From: Pontibacter russatus
Lineage (GTDB): Bacteria > Bacteroidota > Bacteroidia > Cytophagales > Hymenobacteraceae
DNA: 64,000 bases
Assembly (NCBI RefSeq): GCF_009931655.1
Contig: NZ_CP047984.1
Span: 3,861,001-3,925,000 of the forward strand
Reading direction: 5' to 3'
In this document: piece after piece, positions 53,326-62,996 of the stretch
Layout of the letters: every line of letters begins with the position of its first letter
Numbering within the stretch: the stretch's first letter is position 1
Translations under genes and position numbers: made by a program
Notes under the pieces: generated by a model
Told to the model about the DNA's origin: nothing
Seen by the model: only the letters and a program-made list of their open reading frames with translations
The model's database searches: none

Positions 53326-54336
53326 TTACAGCTTCTGCAGGAAGTTCAGCGTATCCACGCCATCAGCGTAATCCCACACCATCGGGCGCTGCGCCTCACC
53401 AAGCGGAATGCTCCCCTCCAGCCAGCCGTGCGCCGACACCACCACCTGCGTTTTGTCTTTGATGGCGTTCAACTTGTGCCGCAGGTCGGTTAGCGAGGCA
53501 AAGGTGTCGTAGAACAGCACGGAGATGGGCGACACCAGCCCCTGGCTCTGCTGCACCAGCATAAACCCGTTGTCGAAGTGCGGCACGCGGTTCACGAGCA
53601 GGATGGATTTATTGTAGTCGTAGTTGTTCTGGTATTTGTGGTGGTCCAGCAGGTTCTTGCGGTGGGCGTTCGCCTCGAAAAACTTGTCAAACGTATAACC
53701 CTCCGGCACCAGCACCTTCGACACGTTGCGGCAGCCAAGGCCATAATAGCGGAATGTATCCTCCCCGAGTGCCTGCAGGTCATCCTTTTCCTCGTGGCCC
53801 GTCAGGATGCCGACGCTGCTGCGGTTCTTGCGGATGATGTGCGGCCGTTTGGCGAAGTAGTACTCAAAATAGCGGGCGGTGTTGTCGGAGCCGGTGGCGA
53901 TGATGGCATCGGCCTCTTTCAGCAGATGTACAAACTCAAACTGGTTGGCGAAGGCGGGCTCAATGCCCACCAGCATGTCTGCAAGGCGCTTCATTAGCGG
54001 TTCGTCGGCTGTGCTGGGCTTCGCCAGCAGGTAGTGCCCGCTCAGCAGCACCGCCAGAAAATCGTGGAAACCCACCATCGGGATGTTGCCCGCCATTACC
54101 ACGCCAACCTTTTTAGGTGTAACCTGTTTGAGGTGATAGGGGTAAAGCCACTCACGGAGGTAGCGCTCGTCCAGCATCAGGATAATGCCGTCCAGGGCCT
54201 TGGAAACGTTTTCCTCTGTAAACCAGGTGTTGCGCGACATGGCCGCCTGCGCCCACTCCTGCCGTTCTTCCGGGGTTAGTCTCTGCAGTTGCTTTCCGAG
54301 TTTTGCAAAAGCTTCAATCCTGTTTTCTAAAGTCAT
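53326..54336 (-). CDS. Acyl-CoA reductase, LuxC-like
   Basis: The 336-residue protein has the aldehyde-dehydrogenase-like LuxC fold: VVMAGNIPMVGFHDFLAVLLSG in the nucleotide region, IIATGSDNTARYF, and catalytic Cys202 in RYYGLGCRNVSKV. LuxC-type enzymes reduce acyl-CoA or acyl-protein thioesters to aldehydes with NADPH. No luxD/luxE or luciferase is near, so bioluminescence is not implied; the product may feed lipid or secondary metabolism. It diverges from the ferredoxin gene across a 113-base gap. Confidence 0.9.
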   Translation of the reverse strand: MTLENRIEAFAKLGKQLQRLTPEERQEWAQAAMSRNTWFTEENVSKALDGIILMLDERYLREWLYPYHLKQVTPKKVGVVMAGNIPMVGFHDFLAVLLSGHYLLAKPSTADEPLMKRLADMLVGIEPAFANQFEFVHLLKEADAIIATGSDNTARYFEYYFAKRPHIIRKNRSSVGILTGHEEKDDLQALGEDTFRYYGLGCRNVSKVLVPEGYTFDKFFEANAHRKNLLDHHKYQNNYDYNKSILLVNRVPHFDNGFMLVQQSQGLVSPISVLFYDTFASLTDLRHKLNAIKDKTQVVVSAHGWLEGSIPLGEAQRPMVWDYADGVDTLNFLQKL

Positions 54337-54404
54337 GGCAAGCGCGTGGGTTAAAAAATTATTTGATAAGGAGGCGTAATGTTCCTAATTTTGTGGATAA
54401 ATAA

Positions 54405-54800
<396 letters not shown>

Positions 54801-54820
54801 GCTGTTGCCCTATTGAGTTG

Positions 54821-54848
54821 AAAAGCCTGCCTCACCGCAGGCTTTTTT
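54821..54848 (+). terminator. Intrinsic terminator of the ferredoxin gene
   Basis: AAAAGCCTGC, a 6-base loop and GCAGGCTTTT form a perfect stem ending in a T-run. Confidence 0.9.
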
Positions 54849-54885
54849 GTTGTCCGAATCAGGACTTCTAGGATTAACAGATGAG

Positions 54886-55009
54886 CAGGATTTTCAGGTA
54901 TATAACTGCCGGGAGCGCCCTGTTTGATTTACAATTAGCTTAGCTGACTAAGCGCTGTAGGCTCATGAAGAGGTTAGTGGATATATAATCCTGAATCCTG
55001 AAAATCCTG
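54886..55009. repeat. Inverted CAGGATTTTCAGG pair
   Basis: CAGGATTTTCAGG (54886-54898) and CCTGAAAATCCTG (54997-55009) are perfect inverted 13-mers, and ATCCTGA units also repeat between them. They lie in the gap before valS. Similar ATCCTGAAAATCCTG strings are recalled as a common intergenic repeat in Cytophagales; that is memory, not a search. Confidence 0.55.
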
Positions 55010-55080
55010 ATGCAGACAACAACCAGCCCCTGACAATCCACAATAAATTGCTAATTTTACCATCCAAATAGCCTTGTACG

Positions 55081-57717
55081 ATGTCGATCTCAACCAAATA
55101 TAACCCCCGAGAAGTAGAGCAGAAGTGGTATGACAGCTGGATGCAGCGCGGCTTCTTCCGCTCCGAGCCGAATCCCAACAAAGAACCCTATTCCATCGTG
55201 ATTCCGCCGCCCAACGTGACGGGCGTGCTGCACATGGGCCATATGCTCAACAACACCATCCAGGACGTGCTGATCCGGCGCGCGCGCATGCAGGGCAAGG
55301 AAGCCTGCTGGGTGCCCGGCACCGACCACGCCTCCATCGCCACCGAGGCCAAGGTGGTGGCGATGCTGAAAGAGCGTGGCATCAGCAAGAAAGACCTGAC
55401 GCGCGAGGAGTTTCTGGCCTACGCCTGGGAGTGGAAAGAAAAGTACGGCGGCATTATTCTGGATCAGCTGAAGAAACTCGGAGCCTCCTGCGACTGGGAC
55501 CGCACCCGCTTCACGATGGAGGACGATATGAGCGCCGCTGTGATCGAGGTGTTCGTGGACCTGTACCGCAAGGGGCTTATATATAGAGGCGTGCGCATGG
55601 TGAACTGGGACCCGCAGGGTGGCACGGCGCTGTCTGACGAGGAAGTGCTGCCGAAGGAGACGATGGCCAAGATGTACCACCTGCAGTACGAGGTGGTGGA
55701 CGGCGCAGCCTCAGAGCCGACCTATATAACTGTGGCCACCTCCCGCCCCGAGACCATCATGGCCGACGTGGCCGTGGCCGTGAACCCGAACGACAGCCGC
55801 TACACATACCTGCACGGCAAAAGTGTGCGCATCCCCCTGCTGGGCAGGGAGATCCCGGTTATCCTGGACGAATACGTTTCCATCGACTTCGGAACCGGGG
55901 CCCTGAAGGTAACGCCCGCCCACGACCTGAACGACTACGAACTGGGGCAGAAGCACCGGCTGCCCACCATTGATATTCTCAACAACGACGGCACCCTGAA
56001 CGAGCACGCCAGGCTATATGTGGGGCAGGACCGTTTCGCCGCCCGCCGCAACATTGTGAAAGATTTGCAGGAAGCGGATCTGCTGGTGAAGGTGGAGGAG
56101 TACCAGAGCGTGCTGCAGACGTCGGAGCGCACCGGCGCCGTGATTGAGCCGCGCCTGTCGATGCAGTGGTTCTGCAAGATGGATGCCATGGCGGCGCCTG
56201 CCCTGGAGGCCGTGCTGAACGACGACATCCGCCTGTACCCGCCGAAGTTCAAGAACATGTACCGCGCCTGGATGGAGAACATCCGCGACTGGTGCATCTC
56301 GCGGCAGCTGTGGTGGGGGCAGCGCATTCCGGCGTTCTACCTGCCCGATGGGGCCTTTGTAGTGGCCACCACGGCTGAGGAGGCATTGGAACTGGCGCGC
56401 AGCGAAAGCGGGAATGACCAGTTGCAACTGGCAGACCTGCGCCAGGACGAGGACGTGCTCGACACGTGGTTTTCGTCGTGGCTGTGGCCTATCTCGGTGT
56501 TCGACGGGTTCAAAGACCCGGACAACAAGGACATCCTCTATTACTACCCCACCAACGACCTGGTGACGGCACCGGAGATTCTTTTCTTCTGGGTGGCGCG
56601 CATGATCATGGCGGGGTATGAGTTCCGGAAGGAGATGCCGTTCAAGAACGTGTACCTGACAGGCATTGTGCGCGACGCGCAGGGCCGCAAAATGTCGAAG
56701 TCGCTGGGCAACTCGCCGGACCCGCTGGACCTGATCGAGCAGTTTGGCGCGGACGGCGTGCGCGCGGGTATGCTGTTCAGCTCACCGGCCGGAAACGACC
56801 TGCTCTATGACGAGAAGCTGGTGGAGCAGGGCCGTAACTTCACCAACAAGATATGGAACGCCTTCCGTTTGATAAAAGGCTGGGAGATAGACGAGCGCCT
56901 GCCGTGCCCGAACGAAACCGCCATCAGCTGGTTCGAGTCGCGCTTCAACGAGGCCTTTGTGCAGATCGAGGACCATTTCAGCAAGTTCCGCATCTCGGAT
57001 GCGCTGCTGGCCATATATAAACTGGTGTGGGACGATTTCTGCTCCAACTACCTCGAGATGATAAAGCCAGCCTACCAACAGCCGATCGACAAGCGCACAG
57101 TGGAGGAGACCGTGCGGCTGCTGGAAGACGTGCTGAAAGTGCTGCACCCGTTCATGCCTTTTATCACAGAGGAGATATGGCACGAGCTGAAAAAACGCTC
57201 GCAGAAAGAGTACCTGATTGTGGCGGCCTGGCCGAAGAAGGACAAGTTTGACAAGGACATCATCCAGAAAATGGAGCACGTGCTGCAGGTGGTGGGCGCT
57301 GTGCGCAACATCCGCAACTCCAAGAACATCCCGAACAACAAGCCGCTCGATTTATATATGAAAGTGGCCAGCCAGGAGAATTATATGGCTTTCCTGCCCA
57401 TCCTGCGGAAACTGGCGAACCTGCACGAGGTGCAGTTTGTGGAGGAGAACCTGGAAGGCGGTGCGATAAGCTTTATCGTGGGCAGCGACGAGTTCTTCAT
57501 CCCGATGGAGGGCAGCATTGACGTGGCCGCCGAGCGCGAGCGCCTGACAAAGGAGCTGGAGTACACCAGGGGTTTCCTGGCCTCCGTGGATAAAAAGCTG
57601 AGCAACGAGCGCTTTGTGAACGGCGCGCCGGAAGCAGTCATCACCGCCGAGCGCAAGAAGAAAGCCGACGCCGAGGCCCGCATCAGCGCCATCGAGCAAA
57701 CGCTGGCCGCGCTGTAA
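55081..57717 (+). CDS. valS: Valyl-tRNA synthetase
   Basis: The 878-residue class I synthetase charges tRNA-Val. The HIGH motif is HMGH (51-54) after PPPNVTGVL and the KMSKS motif is at 537-541 ([14 protein letters not shown]). The editing domain (about 190-340), the anticodon-binding domain (about 620-760) and the C-terminal coiled coil (about 815-878) are all present. Length is normal. A TTG-N18-TAGCCTTG promoter-like match ends only 4 bases before the ATG, so the transcript may be nearly leaderless, or the promoter lies elsewhere. Confidence 0.98.
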   Translation: MSISTKYNPREVEQKWYDSWMQRGFFRSEPNPNKEPYSIVIPPPNVTGVLHMGHMLNNTIQDVLIRRARMQGKEACWVPGTDHASIATEAKVVAMLKERGISKKDLTREEFLAYAWEWKEKYGGIILDQLKKLGASCDWDRTRFTMEDDMSAAVIEVFVDLYRKGLIYRGVRMVNWDPQGGTALSDEEVLPKETMAKMYHLQYEVVDGAASEPTYITVATSRPETIMADVAVAVNPNDSRYTYLHGKSVRIPLLGREIPVILDEYVSIDFGTGALKVTPAHDLNDYELGQKHRLPTIDILNNDGTLNEHARLYVGQDRFAARRNIVKDLQEADLLVKVEEYQSVLQTSERTGAVIEPRLSMQWFCKMDAMAAPALEAVLNDDIRLYPPKFKNMYRAWMENIRDWCISRQLWWGQRIPAFYLPDGAFVVATTAEEALELARSESGNDQLQLADLRQDEDVLDTWFSSWLWPISVFDGFKDPDNKDILYYYPTNDLVTAPEILFFWVARMIMAGYEFRKEMPFKNVYLTGIVRDAQGRKMSKSLGNSPDPLDLIEQFGADGVRAGMLFSSPAGNDLLYDEKLVEQGRNFTNKIWNAFRLIKGWEIDERLPCPNETAISWFESRFNEAFVQIEDHFSKFRISDALLAIYKLVWDDFCSNYLEMIKPAYQQPIDKRTVEETVRLLEDVLKVLHPFMPFITEEIWHELKKRSQKEYLIVAAWPKKDKFDKDIIQKMEHVLQVVGAVRNIRNSKNIPNNKPLDLYMKVASQENYMAFLPILRKLANLHEVQFVEENLEGGAISFIVGSDEFFIPMEGSIDVAAERERLTKELEYTRGFLASVDKKLSNERFVNGAPEAVITAERKKKADAEARISAIEQTLAAL

Positions 57718-57736
57718 CTGATTTCTGTATTCTCAA

Positions 57737-57779
57737 AACATCCGTGGCCGCTCTCATTCAGGGGGAGGCCCCGGATGTT
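57737..57779 (+). terminator. Hairpin after valS
   Basis: AACATCCG and CGGATGTT form an 8-bp stem with inner GGCC pairing, followed by CTATATATAAAA. There is no strong T-run, so it is a moderate call. Confidence 0.5.
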
Positions 57780-57824
57780 CTATATATAAAAGGAGCCTGA
57801 AGCGGCGGGATTTATATATGCCGG

Positions 57825-58424
57825 TTATTTTACCGTCCCGTTTTCGCCTATAAGGCGCTGCACCTCGTTCATATATCCCGGCAGCACATCGGTCAGGCCT
57901 TCTTTCTTTTCAGCATAATTTATCGCTACCTCTTTCTCGCCCAGCCGGTACGCCAGCAGGCCCTGCGCCGCCTCCGTCAGGTAAAAAAGTTTGGCTGGTT
58001 CCGCGTCCGTGGAAACGATATAGGTCCGGAAGGTGAAGTCGTTGGTGATGCGTTGCTGCGTGGGCGTGCGGTTGTCGAGGTAGCGCTGCGTGATGACGGT
58101 GTCCAGCTGGATGTTGCTTTCGATCTGATAGATGGCGCGGATGTCTCCCTGCTCAAACTGCCATATATCCACCCGGTGTTCTCCGATAATTTCGCTGCTG
58201 TGGGTGGCATTAGACAAATCGAGGCTGGCGGCCAGCTGAAAGAGTTGCAGGTCGCTGGCCACTGTCTGCACCGAGGGCGTCTGCGTGCTGTTGTCGCTGA
58301 TAAAGTAGCGGCTGTCTTTGGTGAGCAGGGCGATGTCTTTTTCGAGGTCCTGCTGCAGGTGCAGCGCAGTAGCCAGCAGGTAGGGGAGCAGCAGCGGAAG
58401 CAAGGCAGAAAGGGAAGTCAGCAT
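57825..58424 (-). CDS. Exported or membrane-anchored hypothetical protein
   Basis: The 199-residue protein begins with a hydrophobic stretch (LTSLSALLPLLLPYLLATAL) that is a signal peptide or anchor. The rest is polar and beta-rich (VDIWQFEQGDIRAIYQIE, TNDFTFRTYIVSTDAEPAKLF). No family is recognised. It follows the other minus-strand hypothetical (58585) by 160 bases. Confidence 0.6.
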   Translation of the reverse strand: MLTSLSALLPLLLPYLLATALHLQQDLEKDIALLTKDSRYFISDNSTQTPSVQTVASDLQLFQLAASLDLSNATHSSEIIGEHRVDIWQFEQGDIRAIYQIESNIQLDTVITQRYLDNRTPTQQRITNDFTFRTYIVSTDAEPAKLFYLTEAAQGLLAYRLGEKEVAINYAEKKEGLTDVLPGYMNEVQRLIGENGTVK

Positions 58425-58584
58425 AAGCTATATATAGTTTCCTTTCTGTTACTCAAATGTTGTGCCTGTTGTTCCGGTAGCCCTTCACCCGTGTGGTAGC
58501 GGTCAGATGCGGAAAATGTTTGTCAGCGGTTAATCTGTATACAACTTACCTAGCCATATATAATTCAGCCGCCTTATATATCCT

Positions 58585-59100
58585 TTACAGGCGCGAGTTG
58601 TCTACCACGGTCCAGTTGATGTTGCCGTTGTTGACAGTGTACTTCAGCAGCATATAGCCACCGTTGTGGCCGTCTTCGTAGTAGGCCATGGCGTAGCGGT
58701 CGTTCAGGATGCGGCTGTCGCGGATGGTCATGGTGCCGCCCATGGTGCCCTCCACCGGAATCAGCCTGCTTTGCTTGCGGTTCAGGTCGTTCAGCAGGTC
58801 CGTTTCCGGGTTCTGCAGCCCCTCGCGCTTCAGGCGCTGTATATCCGACTCGCTCAGCGAGCCCAGCTCGTCCACGAAGGCGGCACCGCCCGGTGGCACC
58901 AGCTCCATCGTGTCGGGCGGCGGCACCATTTCCTCCAGCGAATCCACAGACTCTGCTTTCTGAGACAGTTCCTCGTTCATTTCTTCGATTTGCCTGTCGG
59001 CAATGGCCAGGCGGCTTTCTGCCTCATTCTGCTGCCAGTAAAAATACAGGGCCAGGAAAAGGAAAAGGCCCGCCAGTATCCAGGGGAATAAGTTTTTCAT
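58585..59100 (-). CDS. Membrane-anchored coiled-coil hypothetical protein
   Basis: The 171-residue protein has one N-terminal transmembrane helix (about 4-22), a short coiled coil (about 25-55, ADRQIEEMNEELSQKAESV), a Pro-rich stretch (VPPPDTMELVPPGG), and a C-terminal domain (about 110-171) with IPVEGTMGGTMTI and DRYAMAYYEDGHNGG. The globular part probably faces the periplasm. No family is recognised. Confidence 0.65.
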   Translation of the reverse strand: MKNLFPWILAGLFLFLALYFYWQQNEAESRLAIADRQIEEMNEELSQKAESVDSLEEMVPPPDTMELVPPGGAAFVDELGSLSESDIQRLKREGLQNPETDLLNDLNRKQSRLIPVEGTMGGTMTIRDSRILNDRYAMAYYEDGHNGGYMLLKYTVNNGNINWTVVDNSRL

Positions 59101-59207
59101 AGGTTCGTGATGATTGGTGCTACGGGTTACATATAGTTCCGGGGAGTGAAGATAGGCAATGAGCAGGTTTGCGGAGGGGGAGGCGCCAAAATAAATTTTA
59201 CGCTGGC

Positions 59208-59257
59208 CTATATATGAATCGCCTGCCCCGTTTCGGAGGCAGGCGATTCATATATAG
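59208..59257. terminator. Perfect-stem terminator capped by TATATA
   Basis: Twenty-base perfect arms (outer CTATATATGAATC, inner GCCTGCC) with a 10-base loop. It lies downstream of the E2 gene on the minus strand, so it probably ends that transcript. Confidence 0.8.
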
Positions 59258-59282
59258 CAAGACACCTTTATCATTATCCTGG

Positions 59283-60629
59283 TTATACCGTCCGGCTCAT
59301 GTCGAAGTTCTCGAGGTAATCGGCCACGCGGCGCACGAACATGCCGCCCAGCGAACCGTCCACCACGCGGTGGTCGTAGGAGTGCGACAGGAACATGAAG
59401 TGGCGTATGCCGATTAAATCACCTTGCGGCGTCTCAATCACGGCGGGCTTTTTCTTGATGGTGCCTACCGCCATGATCGCCACCTGCGGCTGCATGATGA
59501 TGGGTGTGCCCATCACGTTGCCGAACGAGCCCACATTCGAAACCGTGTAAGTGCCGCCAGACAGGTCATCCGGCGTCAGTTTGTTGGTGCGGGCGCGGTT
59601 CGCCAGGTCGTTCACCTTCTTGGCCAGGCCGTTCAGGTTCAGCTGGTCCGCGTTTTTGATGTTCGGCACTATCAGGTTGCCGCTTGGCAGGGCCACGGCC
59701 ATGCCAATGTTGATGTCCCTGTGGCGGATGATGTTGCCCCCGTCCACCGAAATGTTTATCATCGGGAAATCCTTGATGGCTTTGGCGATGGCATCGATGA
59801 AAATCGGCGTGAAAGTCAGGCTCTCGCCCTCCCGCCTTTTATATTCGTCTTTCCACTTGTTGCGCCAGTTCACAAGGTTGGTCACATCGGCCTCCACAAA
59901 CGAGGTGACGTGCGGCGCCACGCGCTTGCTCTCCACCATGCGGTCGGCAATCATCCGGCGCATGCGGTCCATCTCGATGATTTCGGAGTTGCCGCTATGC
60001 GAGGCCGCTGGCTTCACAGCTGCTGGCTGAGGAGCAGGTTGCGGCGCTGGTGCCGCTGCCTCTGCTGGCATTGAAGGAGAGCTTTGCACAGGCGCTGTGG
60101 CCTGCTGAGGTGCCTCAGCGCGGCTTTCTACATAGGCCAGGATGTCTTTCTTCGACACGCGCCCCTCCTGGCCGGTACCCGGTATATACTCCAGCTCCTG
60201 CATCGAAATGCCCTCTTCGCGGGCGATGTTGAGCACCAGCGGCGAGTAGAACCTGCCCGTGGCAGGCTGATCCAGCCGGGCTACAGGTTCAGGGCGTGCA
60301 GTGCTTTCGGCTGGCGCGGGGGCGGCATCGGTAGCGGATGGCGTTGTTTCGGCGGCAGGAGAGGCGGAAGCATCCGTATCCTCGCTGTTATCAGTAGCGA
60401 TGATGGCGATGGGCGCGCCCACGGCCACCACGTCGCCCTCCTTCACGAGTATCTCCTTCAGCACGCCTCCCTCCAGGGCGGGCACTTCGGTGTCTACTTT
60501 GTCTGTGGCTACCTCCAGCACCGATTCGTCCTGCTCAATGGTGTCGCCTACGCGCTTGAGCCATTTTAGAACGGTCCCTTCCATGATACTCTCGCCCATT
60601 CTGGGCATTACCATTTCTACAAGTGCCAT
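59283..60629 (-). CDS. 2-oxo acid dehydrogenase E2 (dihydrolipoamide acyltransferase)
   Basis: The 448-residue protein has a lipoyl domain (about 1-80; lipoyl-lysine K44 in EVATDKVDTEV), an Ala/Pro-rich linker, an E1/E3-binding domain (about 128-170; FYSPLVLNIAREEGI), a second Ala/Pro linker and the catalytic acyltransferase domain (about 220-448) with active-site HRVVDG (H420, D424). It belongs to pyruvate, 2-oxoglutarate or branched-chain dehydrogenase complexes. E1 and E3 genes are not in the window. The branched-chain type is a reasonable guess. Confidence 0.94.
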   Translation of the reverse strand: MALVEMVMPRMGESIMEGTVLKWLKRVGDTIEQDESVLEVATDKVDTEVPALEGGVLKEILVKEGDVVAVGAPIAIIATDNSEDTDASASPAAETTPSATDAAPAPAESTARPEPVARLDQPATGRFYSPLVLNIAREEGISMQELEYIPGTGQEGRVSKKDILAYVESRAEAPQQATAPVQSSPSMPAEAAAPAPQPAPQPAAVKPAASHSGNSEIIEMDRMRRMIADRMVESKRVAPHVTSFVEADVTNLVNWRNKWKDEYKRREGESLTFTPIFIDAIAKAIKDFPMINISVDGGNIIRHRDINIGMAVALPSGNLIVPNIKNADQLNLNGLAKKVNDLANRARTNKLTPDDLSGGTYTVSNVGSFGNVMGTPIIMQPQVAIMAVGTIKKKPAVIETPQGDLIGIRHFMFLSHSYDHRVVDGSLGGMFVRRVADYLENFDMSRTV

Positions 60630-60777
60630 ATATGTTGTTGTTCGTTAATCAGTTAGCGCTTCCAGGGCGGGGAAAAAACGGACAAAGCACTCCAGCTTTA
60701 GACCGCTGTATAAAGTGAGTGTTCACTTATTTTATATGCTCCCGCCCCAAAACCTGAGCAAAGTTAGGAATTTTAGC

Positions 60778-62037
60778 CTATTCCTCAACGGCGGCCGTCA
60801 AACTTTGGCGCACCAGGTTCAGCACTGCCATTGCGGTGTATTGTATGTTCAGCAGGCGGTCCTTGTTTAAGTGGAGTAGCTTTGCCACGGTCCTGTCTTT
60901 GTCGGCATACGCAATCCAAACGGTGCCGACGGGCTTCTCTGCCGTGCCGCCGCCGGGTCCGGCAATGCCGCTGGTGGCCACGCCGATGTGGGTGCCGAAC
61001 TTTTTCCGCACATTCTCGGCCATCTCCCGCACGGTGGCCTCGCTCACGGCGCCATGCTGCTGCAGGGTTTCCGGCATCACGCCAAGTTCCCGTGTCTTCA
61101 CCTCATTGTGGTACGCAACTACGCTGCCCTGGTAATAGGCCGAACTGCCGCTGACGCTGGTGATCAGGTGCGCCAGGTAACCGCCCGTGCAACTCTCGGC
61201 GGTGGCAATGGTCAGGCTCCGCTCTTTCAGCAGCTGTCCGACGGCTTCTTCCAGGCTCACCTCCCCATAGGCGTATATATAACCGGGGATGATCTGGGCC
61301 AGCTTCGCTACCTCGGTCCGCAGTTCCTGCTCCAGCGCTGCCGCCTCAGCGCCCGTACCGGTCAGGCGGAGGCGCACGCCGCCCAGGTGCGGCAGGTAAG
61401 CCAGCTTTAGATGGGGCGGCAGGCCGTTTTCCCAATCTTCCAGCCTGGCCGCCAGCGTCGATTCGCCAATGCCTGCCGTCTGCACTACCTTATGGATGAT
61501 GTGCGGTGTCTTGAAGTACGCTTTCAGTTGCGGCAGCACGGTGTCCGTCATCATGCGCTTCATCTCAAACGGCACCCCCGGCATCGAGACAAACACTTTC
61601 CCCTCCCGCTCAAACCACATGCCCGGCGCGGTACCCAGCACATTCCGGACGGGGGTGCAGGCCTCCGGCAGAAAGGCCTGCTGCCGGTTCAGCTCCATCA
61701 CCTCGCGGCCACGGTGTTTGAAGATCTCCGTCACATCGGCCAGCGAGGGTTCGTGCAGTTTGAGGGTGGTCTGGAAGTAATCGGCCAGCACGTGCTTGGT
61801 CAGGTCGTCTTTGGTGGGGCCGAGGCCGCCCGTTAGCAGCATAATGTCCGCTCTGGTGCGGGCGGCATCCAGGGCCTGCACAATGTGGTCGGCGCTGTCG
61901 GAAACGGAGGTGATCTGCTTCACCCGGACGCCGATCTTCGTTAATTCTGTGCCCAGCCAGGCAGAGTTGGTGTCCACGATCTGGCCGAAGAGGATCTCGT
62001 CTCCGATGGTGATGATTTCGGCGGTAACGGCTTTCAT
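60778..62037 (-). CDS. cinA: CinA-family protein (nicotinamide-nucleotide amidase domain)
   Basis: The 419-residue protein has the N-terminal MoaB/COG1058 pyrophosphatase-like domain (ITIGDEILFGQIVDTNSAWL; LTGGLGPTKDDLT) and a C-terminal PncC amidase domain (about 255-415; ATAESCTGGYLAHLIT, GIAGPGGGTAEKPVGTVWIA). PncC recycles NMN to nicotinate mononucleotide. It lies 148 bases upstream of the E2 gene on the same strand. Confidence 0.94.
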   Translation of the reverse strand: MKAVTAEIITIGDEILFGQIVDTNSAWLGTELTKIGVRVKQITSVSDSADHIVQALDAARTRADIMLLTGGLGPTKDDLTKHVLADYFQTTLKLHEPSLADVTEIFKHRGREVMELNRQQAFLPEACTPVRNVLGTAPGMWFEREGKVFVSMPGVPFEMKRMMTDTVLPQLKAYFKTPHIIHKVVQTAGIGESTLAARLEDWENGLPPHLKLAYLPHLGGVRLRLTGTGAEAAALEQELRTEVAKLAQIIPGYIYAYGEVSLEEAVGQLLKERSLTIATAESCTGGYLAHLITSVSGSSAYYQGSVVAYHNEVKTRELGVMPETLQQHGAVSEATVREMAENVRKKFGTHIGVATSGIAGPGGGTAEKPVGTVWIAYADKDRTVAKLLHLNKDRLLNIQYTAMAVLNLVRQSLTAAVEE

Positions 62038-62103
62038 GTTTATTTTGGTCTGATTTATGCGTAGGTTTGAAAAACTGCTTCAAGCTAAAGATGTTCCGCT
62101 GAT

Positions 62104-62838
62104 ATGAAAAAATTACTTTACACTTCTTTTGTCGCCCTCACCCTTGCCGCCTCTGCCTGCACCGTGGCCGAGGTGCAACGCACTATGGATGAGGTGCTGG
62201 CCGGCACCGCCACCGGCGCCCCCCTTACCCGCGACGAGGTGGCCTCCGGCCTGAAGCAGGCGCTGGAGGTGGGCATCCGGAACGGCGCTTCCCAGGCTTC
62301 CCAGACAGACGGCTACTATGGCAACTCCCTTATCCGCATTCCTTTCCCGGAGGATGTGCAGCGCGTGGAGAACACATTGCGGAAGGTGGGGCTCGGCAAC
62401 GAGGTCGATAAATTTATCCTGACGCTGAACCGTGGTGCCGAAGACGCCGCCCAGAGCGCCGTGCCGATTTTCGTGAGCGCGATCAAGCAACTGACCATCG
62501 CGGATGCCTGGGCTATTCTGCGCGGCGACAAGGACGCGGCCACGCAGTACCTGAAGCGCACCACCTCGCAGCAGCTCTATGAGGCCTTTAACCCGGTGAT
62601 GGTCAAGTCGCTGGAGAAAACAAACGCCACCCGCTACTACACCGACATCGTGAACCAGTACAACAAGATTCCGCTGACGCAGAAGGTGAACCCGGACCTG
62701 GACGACTACGCCACGCAGAAAGCCATTGACGGTCTTTTTGTGCTGGTGGCGCAGGAAGAAGCCAACATCCGCGAGAACCCTTTTGCCCGCACCACCGAAC
62801 TGCTGCGCCGCGTGTTTGCGAAAGAAAACCAGTCGTAA
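62104..62838 (+). CDS. DUF4197-family lipoprotein
   Basis: The 244-residue protein has the lipobox AASAC. The rest matches DUF4197: GLKQALEVGIRNGASQAS, the DGYYGNSLIRIPFPED segment, and IKQLTIADAWAILRGDKDAATQYLK. The domain is all-helical and exported; its function is unknown. It diverges from cinA across 66 bases and ends at a clear terminator. Confidence 0.88.
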   Translation: MKKLLYTSFVALTLAASACTVAEVQRTMDEVLAGTATGAPLTRDEVASGLKQALEVGIRNGASQASQTDGYYGNSLIRIPFPEDVQRVENTLRKVGLGNEVDKFILTLNRGAEDAAQSAVPIFVSAIKQLTIADAWAILRGDKDAATQYLKRTTSQQLYEAFNPVMVKSLEKTNATRYYTDIVNQYNKIPLTQKVNPDLDDYATQKAIDGLFVLVAQEEANIRENPFARTTELLRRVFAKENQS

Positions 62839-62874
62839 GCCAAATTCATATAGAGCCTGTCTTAGATAGGCTGT

Positions 62875-62915
62875 AGTCCCGCTTTGCTCTAACGGAGCAG
62901 AGCGGGGCTTTTTTT
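62875..62915 (+). terminator. Intrinsic terminator of the DUF4197 gene
   Basis: AGTCCCGCTTTGCTC and GAGCAGAGCGGGGCT form a 15-bp stem with two wobble or mismatch positions, followed by TTTTTTT. Confidence 0.85.
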
Positions 62916-62996
62916 ATGGAACATAAAGTGCACATTAAAAGTACAATACAGCAAATTGCGTAACACAGCCCCAGCGCAAAACTAGCGGATACTACT

